64,000 nucleotides of DNA. Origin: UBA1413 sp964650525 (lineage in GTDB: Bacteria; Bacteroidota; Bacteroidia; Bacteroidales; Prolixibacteraceae). Of this stretch, positions 36,190 to 45,612 are shown one piece after another. The position numbers and the translations under genes were made by a program. Location: NCBI GenBank assembly GCA_964650525.1, contig CAZYUA010000023.1, positions 5,399-69,398 of the forward strand, read 5' to 3'. Below the pieces are notes generated by a model. It ran no database searches. It saw only the letters and a program-made list of their open reading frames with translations, and was not told the origin of the DNA. How positions within the stretch are numbered: position 1 is the stretch's first letter; each line of letters starts with the position of its first letter.

Positions 36190-38202
36190 TTAGTTGATTT
36201 TTTTATATTCCTCCCGTATGAACATCACCGCGGTCCGTGCCGGCAGATACAGGTACAGAAAGTGCTGGCTGCCGGCACCGGACGCAGGAAGGGTATAATA
36301 GGTCAGGGCTTCGTCGATGCGGTCCTGTCCGCCAAACCGGCCGTTGTCGCTGCTCAGCACCACCCGGTACTTGCCGGCACCCAGAGGAATCCCATATCCG
36401 GTAAACGATGTGACGGGGTTGAAGTTGAACACAAACAGGAAGGGACCCCGGTGGAAGGCCAGCACCTGGTCGTCATTTTTCTCCCAAACCAGATCCACCG
36501 GCGGGATATCGAGGATCCGGTGGTTCCGGAACCGGGCGATCATCTCGTGGTCGAAATCGAGGAGCCAGTGGAATTTCAGTTCCGTGTCGGAGGCGATGCT
36601 CCAGATGCGGCGTGCATGGCGGTACGACCAGTTGTTGCCCTCCCGTGGAAAATCAATCCACTCGGGATGGCCGAACTCGTTACCCATAAAGTTAAGATAG
36701 GCACCCCCGGCACAGGCAAGGGTTGCCAGCCGGATCATCTTGTGGAGGGCAATACCGCGGTCTACCAGCAGGTTGGGCTGGTCTTTCCGCATGCTGAAAT
36801 ACATCTCCTTATCTATAAGCCGGAATATAAGGGTTTTATCACCAACCAGAGCCTGGTCGTGCGACTCAGCATAACTGACCACCTTTTCTTCCATCCGCTT
36901 GGAAGTCAGCTGGTGGAAGAGGTCGCCCATGTGCCATTCATTGTCTTTTTTTTCCTTGATGATTTTAATCCAGTAATCGGGGACTCCCATGGAGAGCCGG
37001 TAGTCGAAGCCGAGGCCCCCGTCAGCCGCGGGCACCGCAAGCCCCGGCATGCCGCTCATGTCTTCGGCAATGCTGAGCGACGAAGGGTTTACCTCCTTCA
37101 TCAACTGGTTGGCAAGGACAAAATAGGTGACTGCCTTTTCATCGCAGTTGTCGCCGAAATAATCGCTGTAACTGCTGAAAGCCTTTCCAAGGCCGTGATC
37201 AAAGTAGAGCATACTGGTGACGCCGTCGAAGCGGTAACCATCGAAACGGTACACATCGAGCCAGTATTTGATGTTGGAGAGCAGGAAGTGAAGCACTTCA
37301 TTTTTGTTGTAGTTAAAACAGTAAGAGTCCCAGGCAGGATGTTCCCCGCGTGCGCCATCGTGGAAAAACTGGTAGCGGGTTCCGTCGTACCGGCCAAGGC
37401 CTTCCATCTCGTTACGGACAGCGTGAGAATGGACCAGGTCCATGATTACCGAGATTCCCATGGTGTGGGCTTCATCGACCAGTTGCTTCAGCTCCTCGGG
37501 AGTCCCGAATCGGGAAGAAGGGGCAAAGAAGCCCGATACATGGTAACCGAAGCTGCCATAATAGGGGTGCTCCGGGATGGCCATCAGCTGGATGGTGTTG
37601 TAACCGTTATCGCGGATCCGGGGGAGCATGTTCTCCCGGAATTCGTTGTAGGTATGGACCCTTTCTTCCTCTCCGGCCATTCCCACGTGGGCTTCATAGA
37701 TCAGCGGGGCTTCCCCGTGACGTGCAAAAGTTCCGTTTTTCCACTGGTAAGGCTCCGCGGGGTCCCACACCTGGGCATTGAAGATATAGGTCTTCTCATC
37801 CTGGACGGTTCTTGCAGCCCAGGCAGGGATTCGCTTTCCGGAACCCCCGGGCCAGTGGACCATCAAGGCATAAAGGTCGCCATGCTGCAGGCTTCCGTGC
37901 GGCAACTCCAATTGCCAGACTCCGTGGGCCAGGGGCAGGAACTCAAAGCGCTCCTCTTCCTGCCAGCCGTTGAAACTTCCGACCAGGAAAACCGAAGAGG
38001 CATTGGGCAGCCACTCTCTGACCACCCACCCGTCCGGGGTCCGGTGAAGGCCAAAATAGAGATAACCGGTGGCAAAGCCGGCCAGCGACCCACCGCGGAC
38101 CAGACGTTCTTTCTTCTCAGCTGCAGCGGTTTGCCTCCTGGCGATGACTCCGGCATACGGCTCCAGCCAGCGGTCATTGCTGACCAACCTGGGGTATTCC
38201 AT
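36190..38202 (-). CDS. glgB: 1,4-alpha-glucan branching enzyme (GH13_8 type)
   Basis: A 670-residue branching enzyme resembling the eukaryotic form. An N-terminal CBM48 (GWVVREWLPNASSVFLVGSFNGWQ) precedes the GH13 barrel: VIMDLVHSHAVRNE, DVYRFDGYRFDGVTSMLYFDHG with the nucleophile Asp, LSIAEDMSGMPG with the catalytic Glu, YAESHDQALVGDKTL with the transition-state Asp, and NFMGNEFGHPEWIDFPREGNNWS. It introduces 1,6-branches. It heads the minus-strand glucan cluster, with a candidate -7 (TATCTTTA, 38219-38226). Confidence 0.95.
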   Translation of the reverse strand: MEYPRLVSNDRWLEPYAGVIARRQTAAAEKKERLVRGGSLAGFATGYLYFGLHRTPDGWVVREWLPNASSVFLVGSFNGWQEEERFEFLPLAHGVWQLELPHGSLQHGDLYALMVHWPGGSGKRIPAWAARTVQDEKTYIFNAQVWDPAEPYQWKNGTFARHGEAPLIYEAHVGMAGEEERVHTYNEFRENMLPRIRDNGYNTIQLMAIPEHPYYGSFGYHVSGFFAPSSRFGTPEELKQLVDEAHTMGISVIMDLVHSHAVRNEMEGLGRYDGTRYQFFHDGARGEHPAWDSYCFNYNKNEVLHFLLSNIKYWLDVYRFDGYRFDGVTSMLYFDHGLGKAFSSYSDYFGDNCDEKAVTYFVLANQLMKEVNPSSLSIAEDMSGMPGLAVPAADGGLGFDYRLSMGVPDYWIKIIKEKKDNEWHMGDLFHQLTSKRMEEKVVSYAESHDQALVGDKTLIFRLIDKEMYFSMRKDQPNLLVDRGIALHKMIRLATLACAGGAYLNFMGNEFGHPEWIDFPREGNNWSYRHARRIWSIASDTELKFHWLLDFDHEMIARFRNHRILDIPPVDLVWEKNDDQVLAFHRGPFLFVFNFNPVTSFTGYGIPLGAGKYRVVLSSDNGRFGGQDRIDEALTYYTLPASGAGSQHFLYLYLPARTAVMFIREEYKKIN

Positions 38203-38218
38203 ACTTTCTTGTTTTGGA

Positions 38219-38226
38219 TAAAGATA
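38219..38226 (-). promoter_or_regulatory. -7-like element before glgB
   Basis: The minus strand reads TATCTTTA, one base off TAnnTTTG, 17 bp before the glgB ATG. No -33 partner is seen. Confidence 0.3.
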
Positions 38227-38268
38227 AAACTAAATGAAGAATCCACGCCGGACGTACGAAGCAACTGC

Positions 38269-39279
38269 TCAATTTCCTGCCTCATTCATCACAACCACCT
38301 GTTCCCTGGCATATACCGCTTCGGGAAACCGGATCCCGTACCGTTCTGCCGCCGCCGGATTCAGCAGGATGTTGGTCTTGCTGACAAACTCGAAGGGTAT
38401 GGAGGCTATGTCTTCACCCTTAAAAATCCGGTCAGCCAGCCTGGCTGCATCGATGCCTGCCTGGGTATAATCCCTCGAGATTACCAGCACTGCCCCCATC
38501 ACAGCCTGGTCGCTGACAAACCCGAAAACCGGCATGTTCCTTTCCCGGCAGGTCTTAATGATACTGGCAAAGGCGGAGGAGGTGAGGTTGTCGATGATCT
38601 GGCATACCAGGTCCGGCTTCCGGGATATCAGCGACTGGGTGGCATCGGCTACCTCGGTAGCCGCATTCACCGGCACACCGATCACCTCGATACCTGCCTC
38701 CCCGGCAAATTGTTTAAATTCATTGAGGTTGTTCACCGAGTTGACCTCCCCGGGGGTGAAGATCGTGCCGACACTCCTGACCTGCGGTACCACCAGCCGG
38801 ATCATCTCCACCATTCCCTTATAGTCGCCAAGGGTGGAGATACCCGTCACATTGGGAAGGTGTTCGGTGAAACTGTTGCCTGCCCCGGCCAGAACGGGAT
38901 CGGCAATGACCGTAAAAACCACCGGAATGTCTTTAATTTTCCGGATTGCCGCCTGCAAGACGGGCGTAGAAGTGACGAAGAGAAGATCCGGCTTGTTGTT
39001 GACGATGCCATCCATAATCAGATTCAGTGTGCTGATATCGCCCTGGGCATTGCTGACACTGAATTCATAATCTTTACCTTCCACCATTCCGTTCATGGAG
39101 AGTCCGGTAATAAGGCCTTCCTTTGAAAGCTCCGACAGGGGGGAATCGTTGAACTGGACCAGTGCGATTTTCCGTCCGGGTTGAGCTTCTCCTTTTTTCC
39201 GTCCGCACGAAGCAGCGGCCAGCAGCACCAAAACCGCTACGACCGCCAGGCTTAACATTCTGAAATACGGGTTTTTCAT
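38269..39279 (-). CDS. ABC transporter substrate-binding lipoprotein (ABC_sub_bind family)
   Basis: A 336-residue periplasmic binding lipoprotein. The signal ends in a lipobox (LLAAASC, Cys25). The mature part is the two-lobe fold of the family annotated for Trp/Tyr-like transport (KIALVQFNDSPLSELSKEGLITGLSMNG, PDLLFVTSTPVLQAAIRKIKDIPVVFTVIADPV, AARLADRIFKGEDIASIPFEF). The usual permease and ATPase partners are absent next to it; glgB follows 66 bp later. A TATATTTG element (minus strand, 39311-39318) lies upstream. Confidence 0.87.
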   Translation of the reverse strand: MKNPYFRMLSLAVVAVLVLLAAASCGRKKGEAQPGRKIALVQFNDSPLSELSKEGLITGLSMNGMVEGKDYEFSVSNAQGDISTLNLIMDGIVNNKPDLLFVTSTPVLQAAIRKIKDIPVVFTVIADPVLAGAGNSFTEHLPNVTGISTLGDYKGMVEMIRLVVPQVRSVGTIFTPGEVNSVNNLNEFKQFAGEAGIEVIGVPVNAATEVADATQSLISRKPDLVCQIIDNLTSSAFASIIKTCRERNMPVFGFVSDQAVMGAVLVISRDYTQAGIDAARLADRIFKGEDIASIPFEFVSKTNILLNPAAAERYGIRFPEAVYAREQVVVMNEAGN

Positions 39280-39630
39280 ATCCTTGAAATAAAACGGTTT
39301 GTCTGGAAACCAAATATACGCAAGTTTATTAACAATGTCATCACTCCCTGCGGGACTTGGGGGTGCTTTTCATGCAAAAACAAATCCCGGACTGTGAAGA
39401 ATGTGTCCTTCAAATTTCCTACCTTTACCAATCCAAGCGGCGTCACCGGCATTTCTGTGGGTTGAAAAACCGACCTGGCGCCGGTCTGGAAGGTTCATTC
39501 CCTGAATTTTGGAAAAACCAAGGATTTTTTGATCTGACCAAGCTGATCAACCCTTTGGGGAACAAAGTCCGGCAGCGCCAGGTACCTCTGATTCGCGGAA
39601 TGACCCCTGTTCATGAAAAAATTTTGACCT
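39280..39630. other. Divergent regulatory region between two transporter genes
   Basis: About 350 bp. On the minus strand TATATTTG (39311-39318) is an exact -7 match for the lipoprotein gene. For the plus-strand transporter only TACCTTTA at 39420-39427 is seen, far upstream. The plus frame open across this stretch (39357-39935) is out of frame with, and overlaps, the real gene, and is not credited. Confidence 0.45.
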
Positions 39631-42606
39631 ATGAACAAAATCCCGGTTTTAGCAGCAAGTGTCCTGTGGCTATGTCTTGCCGGATGCAGGCCGGAAGGGC
39701 GTACCATCACCAGCCTGGAGATGCTGGAGGGAGGGAAAACCTTTGCTGTCCCGACAGGAACGGTAGCAGACCAGATGGTACTGAAGCGGTTTCCCGACGC
39801 AAAAATCATCTATTACAACACCATTCTCGACTGCGCCCTGGCTGTCAGGGATGGCAAAGCGGACGCCACCAGTTACGATCTCCCGGTACTGAAAAACATC
39901 GCCGCCAAAAACCAGGGGGTGATGGTGCTGTCTGAATTGCTGGAAGATGACCGGTATGGGTTTGCGGTACAGCCGGAGAACCAGGCACTGAAGGCGGCCA
40001 TCGATACGGTGCTGCACCGGATGAAAGCCGACGGGACCTACAACGACATGATGGCGCGCTGGTTCCCGGAAAAGGGAAGCCCGGCACCCATGCCCGAATT
40101 CCAATTCAGCGGTGAGAACGGCATCTTGCGGTTCGGCACCGCTGCAGTGACCGAACCCATGTCTTTTTACGATGCCAGCCGCAAACCGGTGGGATTTGAC
40201 ATTGAATTTGCCTCAAGGGTGGCCTTGTATATGGGCAAAAAAACCGAGATCACCGATATGGAATTCGGAGCCATGCTGCCTGCCCTGATTGCAGGAAAAG
40301 TTGACATGATAGGTGCCGGGCTCTCTATTACGGAGGAAAGAGCTAAAAGTGTCCTCTTCTCTGAAAGTTACTACCCCAGCGGCATCGCCGCGCTCGTGAA
40401 AAGACCCCCTGCGCAGGCAATGAGTCCACCGAAACAAAAATTCAGCTCAGAGGAAGATATTAAAGACAAAAGAATCGGGGTTTTACTCGGATCGGTTGGA
40501 GATACCTATGCCAAAAACAACTATCCGGAAGCCAGATTATCAGAGTTCCAGACGGTTCCCGACCTGACACTGGCCATGGTTTCAGGAAAAATCGATGCAG
40601 CAATTTTCAATGATGCGTTCCTGGCCGAGATCCTTCAGAATTACGAGGAGATCGGCATTCTCCAGAGGGGGGTTATTACCAATCCCATAGGGGCCGGATT
40701 CAATAAAAACAATCCTGAACTGAGAAGCCAGTTCAATGCTTTTCTGGGCGAAATCAAAGCGAACGGGATTCTGGAGGATATGGAGGACAGGTGGGTGAAA
40801 CAGCAGAACAAGGAAATGCCTGCCATTGAAAGTTCGAATAAAAACGGCATCCTGAAAGTGGGCATCGATAAAAACATGGGGATGCCCTTTGCCTTTTTGT
40901 ACAACGGAAACCTGGCGGGTTTGGATATCGAACTGGCCGAAAGGTTTGCAGCTTACCTCGGTAAAACGTTTGTTCCCGTCGACCTCGTTTTCGCCACCAT
41001 GCTGGCTGCCCTCAAAACCGATAAGATCGATGTGGCCGCCTGCTGCATGACCATAACGGAAGAACGGCAGAAAGAGATCGATTTTTCAAATCCCTATTTT
41101 ATCTCAGGCACCAGCCTTATCGCTCTGAAGAAGAACATCGAAAAATCAGCCAAACTCAGGTTGGGGCAAACAGAGGATATCCGCGATAAAAAAATCGGCG
41201 TGCTGATGGGATCGATTCAGGATATGTTCGCCAAGCGTGATTTCCCCGATGCTGCCATTTTGCAGTACCAGAATGTCACCGATATGCTGACGGCAGTAAA
41301 ATTGAACAAGGTAGACGTAGGTTTTGCCGATCACGTCGGGCTGAAGGAGATATTCGCAAAGAATCCCGACCTTGGGTTATTTGCGGCCAACCTCTATACA
41401 GTTCCCATCGCCGCTGCTTTCAACGAAAACAACGACGGGCTGAGGGAGAAATTCAATGTATTCCTGAAAGAGATCAAGTCGGACGGCGTTTACGATGACA
41501 TGGTTTCGCGCTGGATGGACCTTGGAGAGACCACCATGCCCGGGATAGACGTTGGAGGCACGAACGGCACCCTCCGGAACGGAATCGTCAGCGACGGAGG
41601 CCTTCCTTTCACCATCCTGAAGGACGGTAAGCTGGCAGGGTTCGACATCGAACTGTCGATGCGTTTCGCAGCTTCCCAGGGAATGGCCTATGAACCCATC
41701 GATATCCCCTTCGGAAGCATGATAGCCTCGATTGTCACCAATAAGGTCGACATTACCACCTGTTCGATGATGATCACCGAAGAGAGGGAAAAACAGGTCG
41801 ACTTTTCGGATCCTTATTATGCCTCGGGGGTAAGCCTCTTTGCTCTGAAAGAGAACATCAGCGGCCTGGATGCAACAGAACACAAGGTAAAGAAGTCATT
41901 TCTGCAGGCAGCAGGAGAGAGTTTCCACAGCAACATCATTCTGGAGAAAAGATACCTGCTGATTCTGGACGGTTTGAAGCTGACCATCCTGATCACCTTG
42001 TTTTCAGCCCTTCTGGGGACCTTGTTCGGGGGAGTGATCTGCTACATGCGGATGTCGGCCAGCCGGCTGCTGCAATCCGCAGCCAGGTTGTACATCAGCC
42101 TGCTGCGGGGAACCCCCGTGCTGGTGCTGCTGATGATCATCTACTACGTGGTATTTGCTTCGGTGAATATCAACCCTGCGTTGGTGGCTGTGCTGGCTTT
42201 CGGGCTTAACTTCGGCGCTTATGTTTCGGAAATGTTCAGGACCTCGATCGAAAGTGTCGACAAGGGACAGCAGGAGGCAGGCATTGCCGGAGGTTTTACC
42301 AAACTGCAAACCTTTATGCACATTATCATGCCTCAGGCCTTGCGCAGGGTCCTTCCCGTCTACAAGGGGGAATTTATTTCCCTGCTCAAAATGACCTCCA
42401 TTGTCGGATACATTGCCGTGCAGGACCTGACCAAGGCAAGCGACATCATCCGCAGCCGCACCTTCGACGCCTTTTTCCCGCTGATCATGGCAGCGGTGCT
42501 ATACCTGGTACTGGCCTGGCTCCTGTCGTGGGGCCTGTCCAGGATCGAGTTTTCGGTCGACCCGAAACACAAACAACGTTCCATCGCCAAAGAAAAAGGG
42601 AAATGA
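39631..42606 (+). CDS. Multi-lobe amino-acid-binding protein fused to ABC permease
   Basis: A 991-residue lipoprotein-permease fusion. The lipobox is LCLAGC (Cys19). The PBP2-type binding lobes appear in this order: lobe 2 with C-terminal helix (about 36-146), lobe 1 + lobe 2 (162-392), lobe 1 + lobe 2 (404-632), and a final lobe 1 alone (644-742), leading straight into the membrane part. The landmarks repeat: GFDIEFASR / GLDIELAER / GFDIELSMR, and ITEERAKSVLFS / ITEERQKEIDFS / ITEEREKQVDFS. The permease (about 770-975) has the HisM/GlnP features LYISLLRGTPVLVLLMIIYY and the EAA loop EAGIAGGFTKLQTFMHIIMPQALRR. It should import polar amino acids with the next gene's ATPase (ATGA overlap). Confidence 0.88.
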   Translation: MNKIPVLAASVLWLCLAGCRPEGRTITSLEMLEGGKTFAVPTGTVADQMVLKRFPDAKIIYYNTILDCALAVRDGKADATSYDLPVLKNIAAKNQGVMVLSELLEDDRYGFAVQPENQALKAAIDTVLHRMKADGTYNDMMARWFPEKGSPAPMPEFQFSGENGILRFGTAAVTEPMSFYDASRKPVGFDIEFASRVALYMGKKTEITDMEFGAMLPALIAGKVDMIGAGLSITEERAKSVLFSESYYPSGIAALVKRPPAQAMSPPKQKFSSEEDIKDKRIGVLLGSVGDTYAKNNYPEARLSEFQTVPDLTLAMVSGKIDAAIFNDAFLAEILQNYEEIGILQRGVITNPIGAGFNKNNPELRSQFNAFLGEIKANGILEDMEDRWVKQQNKEMPAIESSNKNGILKVGIDKNMGMPFAFLYNGNLAGLDIELAERFAAYLGKTFVPVDLVFATMLAALKTDKIDVAACCMTITEERQKEIDFSNPYFISGTSLIALKKNIEKSAKLRLGQTEDIRDKKIGVLMGSIQDMFAKRDFPDAAILQYQNVTDMLTAVKLNKVDVGFADHVGLKEIFAKNPDLGLFAANLYTVPIAAAFNENNDGLREKFNVFLKEIKSDGVYDDMVSRWMDLGETTMPGIDVGGTNGTLRNGIVSDGGLPFTILKDGKLAGFDIELSMRFAASQGMAYEPIDIPFGSMIASIVTNKVDITTCSMMITEEREKQVDFSDPYYASGVSLFALKENISGLDATEHKVKKSFLQAAGESFHSNIILEKRYLLILDGLKLTILITLFSALLGTLFGGVICYMRMSASRLLQSAARLYISLLRGTPVLVLLMIIYYVVFASVNINPALVAVLAFGLNFGAYVSEMFRTSIESVDKGQQEAGIAGGFTKLQTFMHIIMPQALRRVLPVYKGEFISLLKMTSIVGYIAVQDLTKASDIIRSRTFDAFFPLIMAAVLYLVLAWLLSWGLSRIEFSVDPKHKQRSIAKEKGK

Positions 42607-43694
42607 TCACAGTAACCCATTTATCAAAGAGTTTCGGCGATACAACCGTACTGAAAGATATCAACGCTGAAATCAGGAAAGGGGAAATTATCTCCGTCAT
42701 CGGACCGTCGGGTACGGGTAAGAGTACGTTCCTGCGGTGTCTTAACCTGCTGGAAACCCCCACCGGGGGAAGTATTACCATCGACGGGATCCCCCTCCTT
42801 GCGAAGAAAACCAACGTGCCCCTGATCAGGCAACGGATGGGTATGGTATTCCAGTCGTTTAACCTTTATTCGCACCTGACGGTACTCCGGAACCTGACGC
42901 TGGGGCCTGTGAAATTGCTCCGAAAGCCTAAAAAGGAGGCGGAGGCCAGGGCCATGGAACTCCTTAAACTGGTGGGATTGGGCGAAAAAGGCTACAGCTA
43001 CCCCGATGAACTTTCGGGTGGACAGAAGCAAAGGGTGGCCATTGCGCGCTGCCTGGCTATGGAACCTGAGATCCTGCTTTTCGATGAGCCGACTTCCGCC
43101 CTTGACCCCACCATGGTCAGCGAAGTGCTGGCTGTCATCCGGCGGCTGGCACGCGAGGGCATGACCATGATCATCGTAACCCACGAGATGGAATTTGCCA
43201 GGAACACTTCCAGCCGTGTGTTTTATATGGACGAAGGCATCATCTACGAAGAAGGCCCCCCGGAAAGCATCTTTAAAAACCCGCAAAAAGCTAAAACCAA
43301 AGCTTTCATCCACCGGATCCGGAGCCTCAGATACCACATCGCCAGCAAAGATTTCGACCTCTACGCCATGAACGGCGAAATCGAAGCCTTCTGCGAAAAA
43401 CACATGCTCTCTAAAACCGTCACAGGGTATGTGATCCAGGTGGCCGAAGAGGCCCTGATCGTACAAGAGGAGTACCACGATATCGACATCACCCTCTCCT
43501 ATTCCGAAAAAGACGGAAGCGTGGAACTGCTCTGCGAAAGTACGGGATTGCCGTTTAACCCCCTGGAAGAGGGAGCCCTGGAAGACGACATCGGACTGAA
43601 CATCATCCGTAACCGTTGCAGCAGCGTCGACTACCGCTATACCGGAGGTAAAAATGTGCTTCAGCTGGTAGTCAGGGAGACTCCTGCCCAATGA
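42603..43694 (+). CDS. Amino-acid ABC ATPase with RsbW-like C-terminal domain
   Basis: 363 residues from the ATG at 42603, which overlaps the permease stop (ATGA). Residues 1-240 are a GlnQ/HisP-type ATPase: Walker A GPSGTGKS (34-41), LSGGQ (137-141), Walker B ILLFDEP (157-163), switch His in IVTHEMEF. Residues about 245-360 are not the usual short tail: AEEALIVQE, DIDITLSYSEKDGSVELLCESTGLPFNPLEE, DDIGLNIIRNRCSSVDYRYTGGKNVLQLVV follow the order of an HATPase_c_2 (RsbW/anti-sigma factor kinase) domain, but the N-box Asn and the DxG Asp are replaced, so ATP binding there is doubtful. The domain may sense or regulate. Confidence 0.85.
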   Translation: MITVTHLSKSFGDTTVLKDINAEIRKGEIISVIGPSGTGKSTFLRCLNLLETPTGGSITIDGIPLLAKKTNVPLIRQRMGMVFQSFNLYSHLTVLRNLTLGPVKLLRKPKKEAEARAMELLKLVGLGEKGYSYPDELSGGQKQRVAIARCLAMEPEILLFDEPTSALDPTMVSEVLAVIRRLAREGMTMIIVTHEMEFARNTSSRVFYMDEGIIYEEGPPESIFKNPQKAKTKAFIHRIRSLRYHIASKDFDLYAMNGEIEAFCEKHMLSKTVTGYVIQVAEEALIVQEEYHDIDITLSYSEKDGSVELLCESTGLPFNPLEEGALEDDIGLNIIRNRCSSVDYRYTGGKNVLQLVVRETPAQ

Positions 43695-43752
43695 GACGAG
43701 TGGGATTCCTTTATTTAAAAAGTGAATTTTTTCCGGAAACCATTATTATTTC

Positions 43753-43760
43753 TATTTTTG
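43753..43760 (+). promoter_or_regulatory. -7 element of tRNA-Lys
   Basis: TATTTTTG at 43753-43760, an exact TAnnTTTG match, lies 19 bp before the tRNA 5' end. No clear -33 box. Confidence 0.5.
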
Positions 43761-43779
43761 CGCCGGCAAAAACCGATTG

Positions 43780-43852
<73 letters not shown>

Positions 43853-43863
43853 CTGAAAATCAA

Positions 43864-43898
43864 AGAGTTACAATGACGAAAATTGTAGCTCTTTTTTA
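43864..43898 (+). terminator. Intrinsic terminator after tRNA-Lys
   Basis: An 11-bp stem (AGAGTTACAAT / ATTGTAGCTCT, one G-T pair, 7-base loop) is followed by TTTTTATTT. It starts 12 bp after the tRNA. Confidence 0.8.
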
Positions 43899-45153
43899 TT
43901 TGCACACAGTTTGCATATATTCTGCTTGATTTCTGTGTGAGAGAATAGGTGTATCCATATTCCTCACCTGTCACCAGTTCTTTTACAGAAAACATCTTTG
44001 TGGGGCATATATTATTTTATAGGATTAAACATATATGCATCTATATATATGTACGTGTTCTAAATGACAGACATGGTTGATAAATCATGTAATCGGTTAT
44101 ATTGGATTTGAAGCCGTGTTCACTCGGCTATTACAAATAGCTTTCTTATTACAATCTGAAGGAAGATACTTCTACAGTATGCTGATCATTGAATTCAGTG
44201 CTTCATACTAAAACCTTTTATTACCCCCTCAGGAGAGCGTGAACATAAATATTTGCTAAATTGGTTTTATCTTATCACCCAAAGAATGAGGCTTATTAAG
44301 TGGTGATGAACATGATTTAAGGATCTTCATTATAGATTCTAATCGTTCACATACTGAATAAATAGAATTCACCATCTCTAATCAAGTTGGTTATTTCTTC
44401 ACTTTGGAGATGGCCAGGAATAACGAAAATCGTTAAACCGGATTGATGCCCACATTTCATTAGCAAATTTCACATCTGAATTTGGGAAATCTGAGGAGAT
44501 ATAACGGAGGATAAAGCTATAAAAAAAGTGATCTGCCCTGTGAAAGGCTCCTATTATTCTCCTGACCTACAAAAATATATGAAAGATTGATCCTGCGGTA
44601 TAGGTGGTGGCTATACACTAATTTTGGCGAAAAAGGTTTATGGCGTATTAAGATAAAAAGGACAGATTTACTATTTGAAAATGAGAAAGCACAATTTAAT
44701 TGCCTCACAAGACTTTTCTGAAATTAGTGTTATTATCTTCTTAAAAATAATAAACACTGTTTTTAGATTTTATCTTAAATAGTATAGTTAATCTTCATTA
44801 TATGAAAATGCTTTTTTATGAGGAAACGTTATCGTTTTCAAATACATAATAAGAGTTTTTTAAAAACAAATAATATACCCACTGCTGATACTACCATACG
44901 ACAGCAAATTCAAACAATAAGAAAAATTTTTAGCTATAATATACCCTGCTGCGTTAATAATAAACACATCTTTAAGTTCTATGGTCATTATGCTGCCTAC
45001 AGCAAAGAATTAATGAGTCTTTATATGGTGTTTTATTCTATTGGATTCATTTGAATTTCATTTTTTTTCGTAATTTTACCTTGATAAAAACCTGAAAGAA
45101 TATTATTATGTCAGGCTTTTTGCTTAGTTGAATTAATAAAATGAGATGACAAT
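43899..45153. other. AT-rich stretch without convincing genes
   Basis: About 1.25 kb whose base composition contrasts sharply with the left side. Two short frames (minus 44517-44708, 63 codons; plus 44818-45054, 78 codons, beginning MRKRYRFQIHNKSF) show no recognisable family. The plus one is the better candidate for a small gene but has no visible ribosome or promoter signal. No second copy of the tRNA 3' end was found by eye. It may be decayed mobile DNA. Confidence 0.5.
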
Positions 45154-45612
45154 ATGAGTGCTTTGGATTGGAAAGGATTGAGGAAAGATGCGAATCAACC
45201 AATAGTCGTGCATCTAAAATATTATTTTCCCAAAATTTTCCCGGAGGTACCTATGTGGCGTTCTCTTGGAATTGTAGGTGGTTTTACTCCCGGGTCCATC
45301 GGTGGTGGACATGAATATGGAATAGCTGCTGATATTTATGTGCGTGTTTCAATGCCAAATGAAAAAAAAATCGGAGACGGATTGTTTGACATGTTTATGT
45401 GGAATGCTGACGAATTAGGAATAGAGCATGTTATCTGGAACGGAATGAAGTGGGAATCGAAAAGCAATGTTCCCGGGAGTCCAAGGAAATTCCTTGGGCC
45501 AAAGCCTCACATAGATCATGTACATGTCCGATTCACCCGGGGGATGAGTCAGAGAACTCCTCCGAACCTGGTTTTCAGATTAAGAACTCTGCATGAAAAT
45601 TTATTTGGTTGA
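45154..45612 (+). CDS. VldE/ARB-07466-like predicted peptidoglycan hydrolase
   Basis: A 152-residue protein whose whole length resembles the ARB-07466-type C-terminal domain, an M15-like metallopeptidase fold. Landmarks in order are GGGHEYGIAADIYV (His53, Asp60), WNADELGIEHVIWNGMKWES and HIDHVHVRF (His119, His122, His124), which would give a zinc site. There is no signal peptide, so a cytoplasmic phage-lysin-like or contact-delivered effector role is possible. The next small gene overlaps it by 4 bp (TTGA). It is more AT-rich than core genes. Confidence 0.7.
   Translation: MSALDWKGLRKDANQPIVVHLKYYFPKIFPEVPMWRSLGIVGGFTPGSIGGGHEYGIAADIYVRVSMPNEKKIGDGLFDMFMWNADELGIEHVIWNGMKWESKSNVPGSPRKFLGPKPHIDHVHVRFTRGMSQRTPPNLVFRLRTLHENLFG

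Noticed and set aside
36262..39126. A 954-codon plus-strand open frame
   Set aside because: It lies antisense to glgB and the binding lipoprotein, both of which have full catalytic or family motifs. GC-rich third positions keep the opposite strand open. The translated text shows no family features.
39357..39935. A 192-codon plus frame overlapping the transporter fusion
   Set aside because: Its second half is out of frame with the well-supported lipoprotein-permease fusion, and its first half covers the divergent promoter region.
44517..44708. A 63-codon minus-strand frame in the AT-rich stretch
   Set aside because: Composition follows the AT-rich background and no motif or initiation signal is visible.
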